From positions 263,027,598 to 263,091,597 of the forward strand of contig NC_073746.1 in assembly GCF_029784135.1 (NCBI RefSeq): 64,000 nucleotides of DNA, read 5' to 3'. Each line of letters begins with the position of its first letter. The first letter of the stretch is position 1. Under the pieces are notes generated by a model. The model was not told where the DNA came from. It worked only from the letters and a program-made list of their open reading frames with translations, and made no database searches. This document shows positions 12,557 to 23,039 of this stretch, in pieces. Made by a program: the position numbers and the translations under genes. Origin of the DNA: Toxorhynchites rutilus septentrionalis. Taxonomy: Eukaryota; Arthropoda; Insecta; Diptera; Culicidae.

Positions 12557-13483
12557 AAATAATAATGTTCGGTAAAATGGGTAAACCCTTTCGTTATACG
12601 GACGATCGATTAAATAGACTTTTGAAATTAAAAAGAATAAACGTAAGACAGAATATTCTGTGATCCCAAAGTTAACACACGTCTTATTATTTCCAAGTCT
12701 TAATTAAAATAGTGGTTACGTGTCCCAAGTGGAAACATAAAAGCTGGCGACGAGGAAAATAAAAAAAAGTGATAGTGATTCTCAGACGGAATAATCCGTG
12801 TAGCAAGGAAATGAGTGAGCTGAGTAAGTAAGTAAGTAACAGAGTTTTTGTGGAGAGTGGTAAACTCTAGAAAACTTGTGCAGAGACAGTGTGCTTGAGT
12901 TAGCTTTGAAGAGGTCAAAAACACCTTGATCAAATAAGAGTTACTGTTGTTAGAAATTGTGTAAAGAAATCGTTAGCGTCCCTAGTGGCGTGCAATTGTA
13001 TAAATAAATATTGTATGTAAAGTATATTTACGAAACAAAAGATTCCATTTTGCTCAACATATCATTAATTGTCTTTGGCCATTTTATTCCTCTTCATTAT
13101 TCACAGATCTCCCCGCTCCTATTGATTTGGCCATTTTCGTTTTTATCGCAGGACCATTGTTCGATCTCATAGTTACCAGATCGTAATATCTCTTGTTCGA
13201 CAGTCGACACTCACAACATCGGGGAAAAACCATCTGACCAGTGAAGAGCGGGCGAGCGATCGTGTGGCGGAGCAACTGTCAGGCTGGAGAAAGAGTTCTC
13301 GCTGTGACTGAGTAATGAGTTGTGAGAAAGGCTTCACTGGCTGTGTCTCACTCACAAACGTAAACAACTACAGTGGGAGCATAACTGCAGTTGTTAGTGT
13401 TCCAGTATCGGTGAGAAAAAAAAAGATTTAACAAGTAAGTTGTTTTGATTTCCTTTTTTTTTGCTGGTTGTTATTACCATAAC
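12557..13483 (+). other. Probable leader/LTR remnant of a Ty3/gypsy element
   Basis: This non-coding stretch precedes the gag gene. TGGCGACGAGG at 12745-12755 resembles a gypsy-type primer binding site. A TATA-like TATAAATAAAT lies at about 12999. No pair of long terminal repeats can be defined because the 3' part of the element is gone, so the boundaries are uncertain. Confidence 0.35.
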
Positions 13484-14467
13484 ATGCCTTCGTTTGGGAC
13501 ATTGGACCATTATGTGCAAGGCACGTCCTTCACTAACTATATGGAGCGTTTGGAGCATCTAATCTCCTTCAATGGCTGGACTGAAGAAAACAAAAAATCG
13601 GTACTGATTGATCTTACCGGTCCGGTTGTTTACGATGAGCTGAAACTCATGTTTTCTACTGTTGAGCTCGGAACTTTAAGGTATGAGGATTTGGTGAAAA
13701 AGTTAAAGGAACGATTCGACAAGGTAGACCCTGATATGATGCAGCGGTTCTATTTTTACAATCGATTCCAAAAAGTGGATGAATCTGCTGAAAGTTTCAT
13801 TTTATCGGTAAAGTTGCAGGCAGAGCTTTGCAATTTTCAACAGTTCAAGGAAACAGCAATTAGGGATCGATTGATAATGGGACTACACGATCGGGAGTTG
13901 CAAAAATCTTTGCTGATGTCGGAGACATTGACACTGGGCGTGATAGAGAAAAAGTTACTTAGCAGTGAAGTTGCCAACAAACAAACAAAAGCATTGAGTA
14001 GTGAATCTAGAAAAGATGAAGTGCATTCAGTTAAGAATAGAATAGGGAAAAAGGTAGGAGAAAGTAGCCGTGATTTTAGTCGTGACAGGACATACAGAGG
14101 TAGAACAAGTTACAGAAATGACAGGCGAGTTAGTTTCCGCAATAGATCTCCGTCTGAAGTTAGAAATCGTAGTGCTTACGCTAATGCAATTTGTAACTAT
14201 TGCAAGAAGCGAGGCCATCTGAGAAGAGACTGTTACAGTTTGAGGAATCGAAATGCGGTACATCATGTAGAAAATAATGACAAGGAAACAAGCTATGATT
14301 TTAAAAGGTCAGCCGGTCATGATAGTTCAAGTGAAGACACAGATGGAATAGAATGTTTGATGATTTCTTCCGTAAATAGAATCAACGAACCGTGCCTGAT
14401 TAAGGCAAAAGTACAAAACTGTTTGCTGGAAATGGAAATTGATTCGGGTTCAGTCGTTTCCGTAATT
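13484..14467 (+). pseudogene. Ty3/gypsy gag with start of protease
   Basis: The frame starts at 13445, but the likely initiator is the ATG at 13484 (MPSFGTLDHYV). A capsid-like region of about 190 residues is followed by a basic, arginine/serine-rich segment. A single CCHC zinc knuckle, CNYCKKRGHLRRDC, lies at about 14191-14232 and would bind RNA. An acidic linker then leads to the protease active-site block EIDSGSVVSVI. At this point a SINE interrupts the gene (14468-14742), adding a stop at 14492-14494. Across the SINE the frame resumes unchanged in the second protease segment. Gag and protease are fused in one frame, as in several insect gypsy lineages. Confidence 0.85.
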
Positions 14468-14742
14468 CTTCTTCTTCTTCTTCAATGGCACTAACGTTCC
14501 TAGAGGAACTTCGCCTTCTCAACGTAGTATTACTTGCGTCATTTTTATTAGTACTTAGTTGAGATTTCTATGCCAAATAACACGCCTTGAATGCATTCTG
14601 AGTGGCAAGCTCTAGAATACGCGTGATCACAGTGCAAGTCGGAGGAAATTTCTTTGACGAAAAATTCCCCCGACCAGAACGGGAATCGAACCCGAACACC
14701 CGGCATGTTAGTTATGACGCTAACCACTCGGCCAAGGGAGCA
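14468..14742 (-). mobile_element. tRNA-derived SINE (Feilai-like), full length
   Basis: On the minus strand the head is tRNA-like, with box A TGGCCGAGTGG and box B GGTTCGATTCC, both matching RNA polymerase III consensus. The body contains ACGCGTATTCTAGAGCTTGC and AAGGCGTGTTATTTGGCAT. The tail is a (GAA)n repeat. A perfect 13-bp target duplication, CGTTTCCGTAATT, flanks it at 14455-14467 and 14743-14755. It interrupts the gypsy protease. Other copies or pieces lie at 36325, 49022, 59757 and 61851. The name Feilai is from memory of Aedes SINEs. Confidence 0.9.
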
Positions 14743-14755
14743 CGTTTCCGTAATT

Positions 14756-15112
14756 AGTGAGGCCAATTATAGGAAAAATTTCAATGGAATTCCAATGCAT
14801 AACTCAGGTAAACAGCTTATTGTTGTTGATGGAGCTCGATTGAGAATTCTGGGGGAAATTTCTGTACATGTAGAACTGAATGGCATAAAAGCACAGCAAA
14901 AATTGATTGTTTTAAAATGCAGCAACAGTTTTGTTCCTTTAATTGGAAGATCATGGCTTGACTGTTTCTTTTCTGGATGGAGGTCGGGTTTTATGAATAC
15001 TGCTTTAATGAATAGTCTGAACGAGAAGAAAGGTATTGATACTATAATTGACAGTATGAAACTGAAGTACAAGAAAATTTTTGACAAAGATTTTTCAGTA
15101 TGCTGTTGGCCA
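14756..15112 (+). pseudogene. Ty3/gypsy protease C-terminal part
   Basis: This resumes the gag-protease frame directly after the SINE target duplication. It contains the second protease landmark, VPLIGRSWLD, followed by the pre-RT linker with the helix LKYKKIFDKDF. The frame then meets sequence from far downstream. The entire reverse transcriptase palm and fingers (no YVDD-type motif) are missing by internal deletion near 15100. What follows is the RNase H region. Confidence 0.75.
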
Positions 15113-15715
15113 ATAATGTAACCTTCGATTGGACAGAAAACTGTGAAGAAGCATCTCAGTTCAGCAAGAAAGCTCTGTTGAATGCAAATTTGTTGGAATT
15201 TTATGATCCAGACAAGCCGTTGATAGTCGTCTCGGATGCTAGTTCATACGGATCCTAATCCGTAGCCAGGTGTTCTGGCTCACGAGATCAATGGATTAGA
15301 AAAACCCATATGCTTCACATCGTTTTCGCTGAATTCTGCACAAAAACGATACCCTATACTTCATTTAGAAGCATTGGCATTAGTTTGTACCGTGAAGAAA
15401 TTTCACAAATTTCTTTTTGGTCAAAAATTTAAGGTGTACACAGATCACAAACCCTTGGTGGGAATATTCGGCAAATCCGGTAATAGCTCGTTGTTTGTAA
15501 CTAGATTACAGAGATACACCATGGAATTATCTATCTACGACTTCGAAATTACGTACAGACCATCGGCACACATGGGTAACGCTGATTTTTGCTCGCGTTT
15601 TCCGTTGGAGCAGACAATTCCTAAGAGTCTCGATATAGGCAACATAAATATCTTGAATTTTTCAGATGCTTTTCCGTTGGATTTTGCTTTGATAGCTAGT
15701 AAAATAGGGAATTTT
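15113..15715 (+). pseudogene. Ty3/gypsy RNase H fragment
   Basis: The segment begins with the post-RT tether (NVTFDWTENCEEA, about 15115). The first RNase H aspartate lies in VVSDASSYG, where small indels and a TAA at 15256-15258 break the frame. The later part is open at 15374-15733 and includes the LHLEALALVCTVKKFH glutamate block, VYTDHKPLVGIF and YRPSAHMGNADFCSR. The frame ends where LINE sequence in the opposite orientation begins, near 15713. Integrase and 3' LTR are absent. Confidence 0.8.
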
Positions 15716-16270
15716 GTGTGCACGTCTTTTTAAAATTCTGCAATCTAAGATCTCCTGCTTGTCTTGTTTCGTAGCGATGTACATCTCTTCCATACACTCC
15801 CGTGCTTCTCAAGTATTGTGGAGCAATTCCTTTCGTCACACGGTATACAAGAACTAATGTGTTAAACTCGATTCGTTGTCGAATAGACATCCATTGCAGA
15901 CAGTTTAACATTCTTATTCTTGGTGTCAGCCGATCACAACATAAAATTAAACGCATCACCTTATTCTGGAGGATCTGCATTCTTCTCCTTTGTTGTTTCG
16001 TCGCGAGGAACAGAATGGAAGCACAATAATCAAAGTGAGGAGCGACATGTTCAGCTCATGATTCATTTTATTGAAGCACTCGTCGAAACCGTCTGCAACG
16101 ACAAACAGTACTGTATCGTCGGCAAAGAGATTGATTTCAGCTTCTTGCAGGATAAATTTCACATCGTTTATATACAATATAAACAACAATGGTCCAAGCA
16201 CACTACTTTGTGGAACACCTAAGTTCACTTCTGCTGTTGGTGATATGCAACCGTTGTATTTCGTCACTTG
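15700..16270 (-). pseudogene. Non-LTR reverse transcriptase fragment
   Basis: On the minus strand, 16267-16030 carries RT motifs GVPQSSVLGPLLFILYIND (the usual QGS is QSS here) and INLFADDTVLF with the catalytic FADD. After a deletion and frame change, 15980-15715 carries the C-terminal part LQNKVMRLIL, LQWMSIRQRIEFNTLVLVYR. Endonuclease, ORF1, the 5' RT motifs and a poly(A) tail are all missing. It resembles CR1/Jockey-group LINEs from memory. It abuts the gypsy RNase H at one side and the mariner piece at the other. Confidence 0.75.
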
Positions 16271-16295
16271 TACACGATTTTCTAGATTTGAAGGG

Positions 16296-16723
16296 AATCA
16301 TCCACTATGAGCTGCTCAACTATGGCCAGACCCTCAACTCGGTTCTCTACTGTGAGCAGCTTGGCCGTTTGAAGCAGGCGATTGACCAGAAGCGGCCAGA
16401 AACGATCATTAGGAATGGTGTTGTTTTCCACCAGGACAACGCTCGGCCTCACACATCTTTGATGACCGGCCAAAAGCTCGGATGGAATGTCCTATTGCAC
16501 CCACCGTATAGTCTGGACCTGGCTCCAAGTAATTATCATCTCTTCCGGTCCATGCAAAACGCTCTTGGTGATACTAAGATGGCCTCAAAAGAGGACTGCG
16601 AAAACTGGCTGTCTGAGTTTTTTGCAAATAAGGAGGGGGGGTCTCATGAGGGAGGGGGGGGATATGAAGTTGCCTTCTAAAAGGCAACAAGTTTGCGAAC
16701 AAAACGGCGAATATTTGACTTAA
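16296..16723 (+). pseudogene. Mariner transposase C-terminal half (irritans-like)
   Basis: The frame reads YELLNYGQTLNS, then the second catalytic aspartate in VVFHQDNARPHTS, then LLHPPYSLDLAPSNYHLF. The third catalytic aspartate is replaced by asparagine (APSN). A few residues before LGWN are deleted. In a G-rich run near 16636-16665 the frame shifts. The C-terminus (MKLPSKRQQV, EQNGEYLT) ends at 16721-16723. Downstream, GGACATTTCTTTTCCCCAAC near 16777 resembles the right inverted terminus of this mariner subfamily. This may be the second half of the element starting at 12350. Confidence 0.8.
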
Positions 16724-16799
16724 ATTGGATAATTTTAAGTATGCGAAATAAAACGTCAAATTTCGATCAGAAATAGGACATTTCTTTTCCCCAACCCTA

Positions 16800-17850
16800 T
16801 GTAATTTTTAAAAATTTGAGGATACAAAAATCTGATTTAATCCTCCAAAAGGTGTAGTCGAGTCTCGCTCCGGAGACCATCCAAGTTATCCTAATGTGAC
16901 CAAAACCCTTGGAATGATTACAAGGTCACAAAGTTTGACAAATCTTGAAAATCTATATTCCGCATGATGAGACTTGGTGCTAGTCATAAAGAGGTAACTT
17001 CCCTCGGTAACCTGATGCGGAAAATATTCTGGTTACGTCATTAAGATCATGTAGTCTTATATTGGCCTACTGACACCTTGAAAAGGCGGTGTCAGCAGGC
17101 TAATTTAAGACTGTTTCAGATGAATCAGATAGTTGAGAGAGATTTAAACAACACTCAAAGATTTCTCGAACACGGGATGAAAAAGTAAACAAACAGTATA
17201 GTCACGTATATATCTGATTAACGTAAAGGTACTGTTAGAGAAGTGGGTTTTGAGATGCAGAATTGGACGAGTGAAATTTAGGTTGTCTGGTCATAAAAAA
17301 TGTTTCTTTCGTTGTACTTTTTTATAAAATAAATTTTGCTCACTTGTCTCAATAGTAATTGCAACTATTTGATTAACGTTTAAGCTCTTAGAGTATTCAT
17401 TGGGTATTAATTAATATGTTATGCGTCTATCAATATCGTTTTGATGTGGGGAAAATATGTTTCTTTACCATACTCAAAAATTTTAAGGAAAATGCTATTC
17501 AGCATTGAATATTTTCATTTTTATGCAATTTCATATGTCAATAATTGAGAACCATTGACGAAAAGGTCCAATTAAAGGTGAAAATGTCCAATCATTCGCG
17601 TCGCATTACGGGTCTGTCCAATTGGCTAGATGCCGAATTAGAGGTAACTTACTGTACTTCAAAAACTTAAAGGTTTTGACGTAGGGCTAAGTCTTTGATT
17701 TTTATATAGGAGATCACTCTACGGAATTGAAAATTAGGCATGTAACGATTCATTAAGGGATTTCAAATGCATATTACGAAAAATCATTATTGCGATATAT
17801 GTTATGTTGTAACCGTTAGACAGGAAATTTATCCAGCAACTTTTCGCTTA
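16800..17850. other. AT-rich stretch, no gene seen
   Basis: No coding sequence recognised. It contains TTTGACGTAGGGCTAAGTC near 17678, a short motif also present in variant form near 3710, 26880, 37045, 37917 and 39070. Confidence 0.4.
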
Positions 17851-17851
17851 A

Positions 17852-18096
17852 CCCTCTACCGGCCAAGTTTTTTTATTTATCTAAAAAAAACCTACTCCAC
17901 TTTTATCTCGAATTTCCGACTTGCAAAATAAAATACTCTTAGCAGAAAGCTGCCAGCATAAAAATAATGTGTATATGAGATAGATGAAAATATTCTAAAG
18001 ACGTTGTAGTGGGGGTGAACATTGAAAGTAATGTCTGAATAATTTGAAAAGAGAATCCGCGAAGCCCGTCTAAAGGCGGGCTTGGGCTGTAGAGGG
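17852..18096. mobile_element. TTAA-flanked MITE (piggyBac-like), 245 bp
   Basis: TTAA at 17848-17851 and 18097-18100 bracket a segment whose ends are inverted: CCCTCTACCGGCC on the left and CCCTCTACAGCCC read from the right. TTAA duplications with CCC-starting ends are the hallmark of piggyBac-type elements. No coding content. Confidence 0.65.
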
Positions 18097-18339
18097 TTAA
18101 AAAATGAACAGTGAATATAATAAAAAAAAACTAAACAATTTGACGATTAAAATAGGTATGTTATTTCGATTTAACTAGCCATTCGTTTTCCCCCACAACG
18201 CAACGATCAATCATTTTGCCTACAATCCGGGTGTTAGCTCATAGTGTGAGTCGATACGTATTACGAATTATCCGATTTGCCAATAATAGGTATTTATCAG
18301 TTGGGAGAATCAATTGAGGTGTGATCTTGGATTGATCTT

Positions 18340-18515
18340 GGAAATGATCTTGGATGGTTTTACTCTATTGTCCCCGAAGCTTGGCTCAAAAGACTAAAAG
18401 TTGATACAGATTTTATTAGATTGATATTCAGGTTGTTGTTCAATCAATTCGTGCTCAATTCAATTTTTTATCGTGTAGGTCTTGCTACTAACAATTTATA
18501 CGATTGGGGGCCACG
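18340..18515 (+). pseudogene. LINE ORF2 C-terminal scrap
   Basis: In one frame the segment reads WFYSIVPEAWLKRL, then DFIRLIFRLLFNQ, then IFYRVGLATNNLYDWG. This parallels the C-terminal region of the LINEs at 24388-24759 and 59863-60146 (WFHSIIP, RDFIRTFSRLM, YRIGLAANNLCDCG). The first zinc-binding cysteines have decayed (Y and W in place of C). It is closer to the 59.9-kb family and lies just upstream of the full-length LINE. Confidence 0.65.
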
Positions 18516-18638
18516 ATATCGGTACTTTCGTATTAACGTCACCGCAGCGCAATTTTTATTAAGATTTTATTTTTTCGTAATGAAGTTTATTCTGAGGTCA
18601 ATGTAACGTTACATTTAACGAGGATAAGGAACCGAAAT

Positions 18639-19085
18639 CATTCTTCGGCATAAGCTTCGAGTAACCGGTCATGTGCTGTGAGCGTCTCCGTTAAAGCATT
18701 GTTTTCGGTTACCGTTGGCTGTTATTTTTTTTTATCGCCCGGGTGTGCTTTTTTCGCGCGTTTTCGAACTGTTCGAGATATCGTAAAACGCAGTGTGAAC
18801 TCGGAATTAGTGAGAAAAGCAGAATCATCAAAGCCTGGCAAGGCCAGCCGGCTTTCAGTTTTCGCCGATTTGTCGCCATCGCAATCGAAGTCGGACATCG
18901 GTGCTCAGTTGCACGCACACAATACCAGCGCGATTCGCTGTTCACTTACAGCAGTGTGAAGGAGAGCATCACTTCTTAGTGGTGTGTGATAGTGCCGAGC
19001 GCTCAAGCGCTCCGATTGAGAAGCAAGCAGCGGTTGCCAGTTCATCAGCACTGGGTGCATTGTGATTAGAGGTACCAATTACGGA
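18639..19085 (+). promoter_or_regulatory. 5' untranslated region of the LINE
   Basis: Non-coding sequence between the 5' end set by the target duplication and the first ATG of ORF1. LINEs of this type carry an internal RNA polymerase II promoter here. I see no TATA box, as expected for that class, and cannot point to individual promoter elements. Confidence 0.5.
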
Positions 19086-20609
19086 ATGGCAGAAGGAGGG
19101 GGAGGATCTCCAGATATGGAGATCTCTGATGATGACTCCCCTCTGGTTGAAAAAACAAATAAAGGAACAGCGAAGACACTTAAACGCGTTCCTACATCAG
19201 AGGATGTTTCGTCCGGGGACGAGTCTGCTAACTCTAGCAAGCCCCCCTCTAAAAAACCTGCAAATATCTCCTCTCCAACCCCCCTCGCTCCTACCCCAGC
19301 TCAGATTTCGCCTCCCCATCCTGTAGTCCCCGATCCCCTTCAATCCTCGTCATCTCCTTCTCCTCCTGTTGTCTTCTCTCCACGTGTCAAGGTCTATCCT
19401 GAAGATGCACCTGGAACTGGTCCGTGGGTTGTTTTCTTCAGGCCTAAGCCAAACGGAAAAGCACTTAATGTTATTCAGATCATGAAAGATCTGGCAAGAT
19501 ACTCCTCCGTGACAGAAATTACAAAGGTTAGACCGACCAAACTGCGTGTTGTCGTGGCTGATCGGAAAGACGCAAACGGTATTGTCGTCGACCAGAGGTT
19601 TATCCTGGAATATCGTGTCTACGTGCCTTCCCATGACGTAGAAATCTCGGGGGTGATAACCGAAACGGGTCTGACGTGCAAATCAATTATGGAAGGAGAT
19701 GGCAGATTTAAAAAGCTGCCTTTGATTAAGGTTAAAATCTTAGAATGCCGACAACTCGGCAAAGTCTCCCAGGAAGGGAAAGAATCGAAATTTACGCCGT
19801 CCGACTCGTTTAGAGTCACTTTTGCTGGCTCCGCCCTCCCTGACTACGTTATGGTGGACAAATTGAAATGCAAGTCAGTTGGTCACACAGCAGCTTACTG
19901 CGCCAACAAGGAGCGCTGTGCCACTTGCGGAGAGCAACATGTGGACAAATCCTGCAGTGCGATTGAGCAAAAGTGTCCATATTGCGGAGGAAATCCGCAC
20001 GTGCTCTCGGCTTGTGAAACTTACAAGAGTCGCTGGGAGAAGCAGAAGCGCTCTTTAAAGGAACGCTCGAAGCGCACTTTTGCGGAAATTTTGAAGGGCG
20101 CTTCTCCATTGGCCCAACAGCAACAACCTTTAACCGCAAACAATGTCTTCGCTTCGCTGCCAGTTGACGAAATGGAAGCGGATACAGCTAACGAGGGCAC
20201 ACCGTACATCTTCCAAGGGAATCCCCGGCGCAAAAATGTGACCACTCCCAAAGTTCAAGGACAAGCCCCTCCGGTTATACCCTCTGTTAGCATGCCTAAA
20301 AAATCGAGTGCAGCGGACAAGCAAAATCAGGTTCCTCCTGGCTTCCGTGGGAATAATTCACCTTCGAACGACCCAGCACTCGAAGGGACATCAAAAACCC
20401 CAACTGTCCCTATTTTACCGACCAGTTCAACTTCCCAATCGGGATTTATAAAGTTGACTGACCTTGTGGCTCAAATCTTCACATGCTTTAATGTTTCCGA
20501 CTCCATCAGAACCATTGTCATATCAATGCTTCCAGTATTAAAGACAATTTTGCAACAATTGATGCAAATATGGCCCCTCCTTGCAATGATTATCTCTCTT
20601 GATGTCTAA
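19086..20609 (+). CDS. LINE ORF1, nucleic-acid-binding Gag-like protein
   Basis: An intact frame of 507 codons from the ATG at 19086 (MAEGGGGSPDMEISDDD). Upstream codons are open but begin with GTG. The N-terminal third is acidic, then proline/serine-rich. An RRM-like region follows, with VVFFRPKPNG and ISGVITETGLTC. A cysteine/histidine cluster at about residues 259-320 forms zinc knuckles: CKSVGHTAAYC, CATCGEQHVDKSC, CPYCGGNPHVLSAC. The C-terminal part is rich in proline and glutamine. Such proteins coat the LINE RNA and form the retrotransposition particle. The stop overlaps the ORF2 start in ATGTCTAA (20602-20609), suggesting reinitiation. No breaks seen. Confidence 0.9.
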   Translation: MAEGGGGSPDMEISDDDSPLVEKTNKGTAKTLKRVPTSEDVSSGDESANSSKPPSKKPANISSPTPLAPTPAQISPPHPVVPDPLQSSSSPSPPVVFSPRVKVYPEDAPGTGPWVVFFRPKPNGKALNVIQIMKDLARYSSVTEITKVRPTKLRVVVADRKDANGIVVDQRFILEYRVYVPSHDVEISGVITETGLTCKSIMEGDGRFKKLPLIKVKILECRQLGKVSQEGKESKFTPSDSFRVTFAGSALPDYVMVDKLKCKSVGHTAAYCANKERCATCGEQHVDKSCSAIEQKCPYCGGNPHVLSACETYKSRWEKQKRSLKERSKRTFAEILKGASPLAQQQQPLTANNVFASLPVDEMEADTANEGTPYIFQGNPRRKNVTTPKVQGQAPPVIPSVSMPKKSSAADKQNQVPPGFRGNNSPSNDPALEGTSKTPTVPILPTSSTSQSGFIKLTDLVAQIFTCFNVSDSIRTIVISMLPVLKTILQQLMQIWPLLAMIISLDV

Positions 20610-21115
20610 TTCAAATAGAGAGGTCGGAGATATCACTGTTTTACAGTGGAATTGTCGTAGTCTTATCCCTAAATTGGATTCATTCAAATTTTTAATTCAT
20701 AACTTCAATTGTGATGTTTTTGCTCTGTCCGAAACTTGGCTTTCTTCGCGAGATGATCTCTCTTTCCACGATTTTAATATTATACGCTTGGACCGTGATG
20801 ACAGATACGGAGGGGTGCTATTGGGGATCAATAAGTGCCACTCATTTTTTCGAATTGACCACCTATCCACCTATTGGAGGGATTGAAGCTGTTGCTTGTC
20901 ATGCAAACATCAGAGGAAAAGACCTCTGTATTGTCAGCTTGTATTGGCCTCCGAGAGCTGCGGTTAGCCGCAAGCAACTTGTTGACATGTGCTCACTCCT
21001 TCCTGAGCCACGATTGATCTTGGGAGACTTCAATTCTCACGGAACTGCCTGGGGGGAACAGTACGACGACAATCGTTCACTGTTGATATATGATCTTTGT
21101 AACAGCTTCAATATG

Positions 21116-21572
21116 ACACTTTTGAACACTGGGGAAACAACACGTGTACCTAAACCTCCTGCTAACCCAAGTGCTCTTGACCTCTCGCTTTGTTCGAATT
21201 CACTATCGTTAGATTGCAAGTGGAATGTAATCCAGGACCCCAACGGTAGTGATCACTTGCCAATCAAAATTTCCATCACCATTGGGTCGAATTTTTCTGA
21301 ATCTATAAACATGGCATATGACCTCACAAGACACATTGACTGGAAAAAATATGCGGACGCGATTGCTCTAGCCATCAATTCCAGAGATGGTTTACCTCCA
21401 TTGGAGGAGTATAACTTCCTTTCTCGTTTGATCTATGACAGCGCGGTTCGCGCTCAAACGAAACCCATCCCAGGCTCCACTATTCGTCGAAGGCCTCCCA
21501 ATCCATGGTGGGATAGCCAATGTTCCAAGCTTTATCAGGATAAATCGAACGCATTCAAAGCTTTTCGGAAAC
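21116..21572 (+). repeat. Source copy of the 457-bp internal duplication
   Basis: This spans the end of the endonuclease (TLLNTGETTRV through SDHLPI) and the linker to RT (ending AFKAFRKR). It appears base for base identical to 23054-23510. Confidence 0.92.
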
Positions 21573-23039
21573 GTGGAACCCCTGAAAATTTTCAGACGTA
21601 TTTGGACCTTGAAAATCAATTTAAAAACTTGATCAAAGGGAAAAAACGTGCTTATTGGCGAAATTTCGTGGGAGGTTTGTCACGAGAAACGTCAATGAAA
21701 AAATTATGGAAAGTGGCTCGAAACATGAGAAATCGCTCTTCATCCAATGAAAGCGAGGAATATTCACATCGATGGATTTTGAATTTTGCACGGAAGGTTT
21801 GTCCTGATTCCGCTCCTGCGCAAAAAATTGTTCGAGATATACCACAAGATAGGTGCGATCTTGATTCCGAGTTTTCGATGGTAGAATTCTCTCTTGCTCT
21901 GCTTTCATGTAACAATTCTGCTCCGGGATCGGATAGAATTAAGTTCAACTTGCTAAAAAACCTCCCTGATGTGGCGAAACATCGCTTGTTGAATTTATTC
22001 AATCGGTTTCTGGAGAATAATATTGTTCCAGATGATTGGAGACAAGTACGAGTTATAGCTATTCAAAAACCCGGAAAACCCGCGTCCGACTTCAATTCGT
22101 ACCGCCCAATAGCAATGCTGTCTTGTATACGGAAATTGTTGGAGAAAATGATCTTGTTTCGCCTTGATCGATGGGTTGAAACGAATGGCCTACTCTCAGA
22201 TACACAATATGGGTTCCGCAGGGGCAAGGGGACGAATGATTGTCTTGCGTTGCTTTCTTCAGAAATTCAAATGGCTTACGCCGGAAAAAAACAAATGGCT
22301 TCAGTATTCTTGGACATAAAGGGGGCCTTTGATTCTGTTTCAATAGAGGTTTTGACAGACAAATTACACTCTCGGGGTCTGCCGCCTCTATTGAATAATA
22401 TGTTATATAACTTGCTTTGTGAGAAGCATTTGAACTTTTCTCACGGAGATTCGGCAGTAAGTCGGGTCTCTTACATGGGCCTCCCCCAGGGCTCATGTTT
22501 AAGCCCCCTTTTGTACAACTTCTATGTAAGCGACATCGACAATTGCCTTACACAAAATTGCAGCCTAAGACAACTTGCAGATGATGGAGTGGTGTCTGTC
22601 GTAGGATCAACAGAATCCGACCTACAAGAACCCTTACAAGATACTTTGAACAATTTTTCAACCTGGGCCATTGGGCTAGGGATCGAATTCTCCACGGAGA
22701 AAACAGAGATGGTGGTTTTTTCTAGGAAGCATAGACCAGCAAAACCAAAGCTTCAACTTTTGGGTAAACCGATCACTCATGCTATGTCATTCAAGTATCT
22801 TGGGGTCTGGTTCGACTCCAAATGTACTTGGGGGGCCCATATTAGGTATCTGAGTAAAAAATGCCAACAAAGAATAAATTTTCTCCGTACAATTACCGGC
22901 ACCTGGTGGGGAGCCCATCCCGAAGATCTTATAATGTTGTATAGAACAACTATTCTCTCAGTGATGGAGTATGGCAGTTTCTGTTTCCAATCAGCTGCCA
23001 AAACACACTTAATTAAACTCGAGCGAATTCAGTATCTTT

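Noticed and set aside
13173..13367. Minus-strand frames before the gypsy gag
   Set aside because: They are short, overlap each other and lie in the leader of the retrotransposon.
21037..22496. Several antisense frames over the LINE ORF2
   Set aside because: They are shadows of the RT gene on the other strand.
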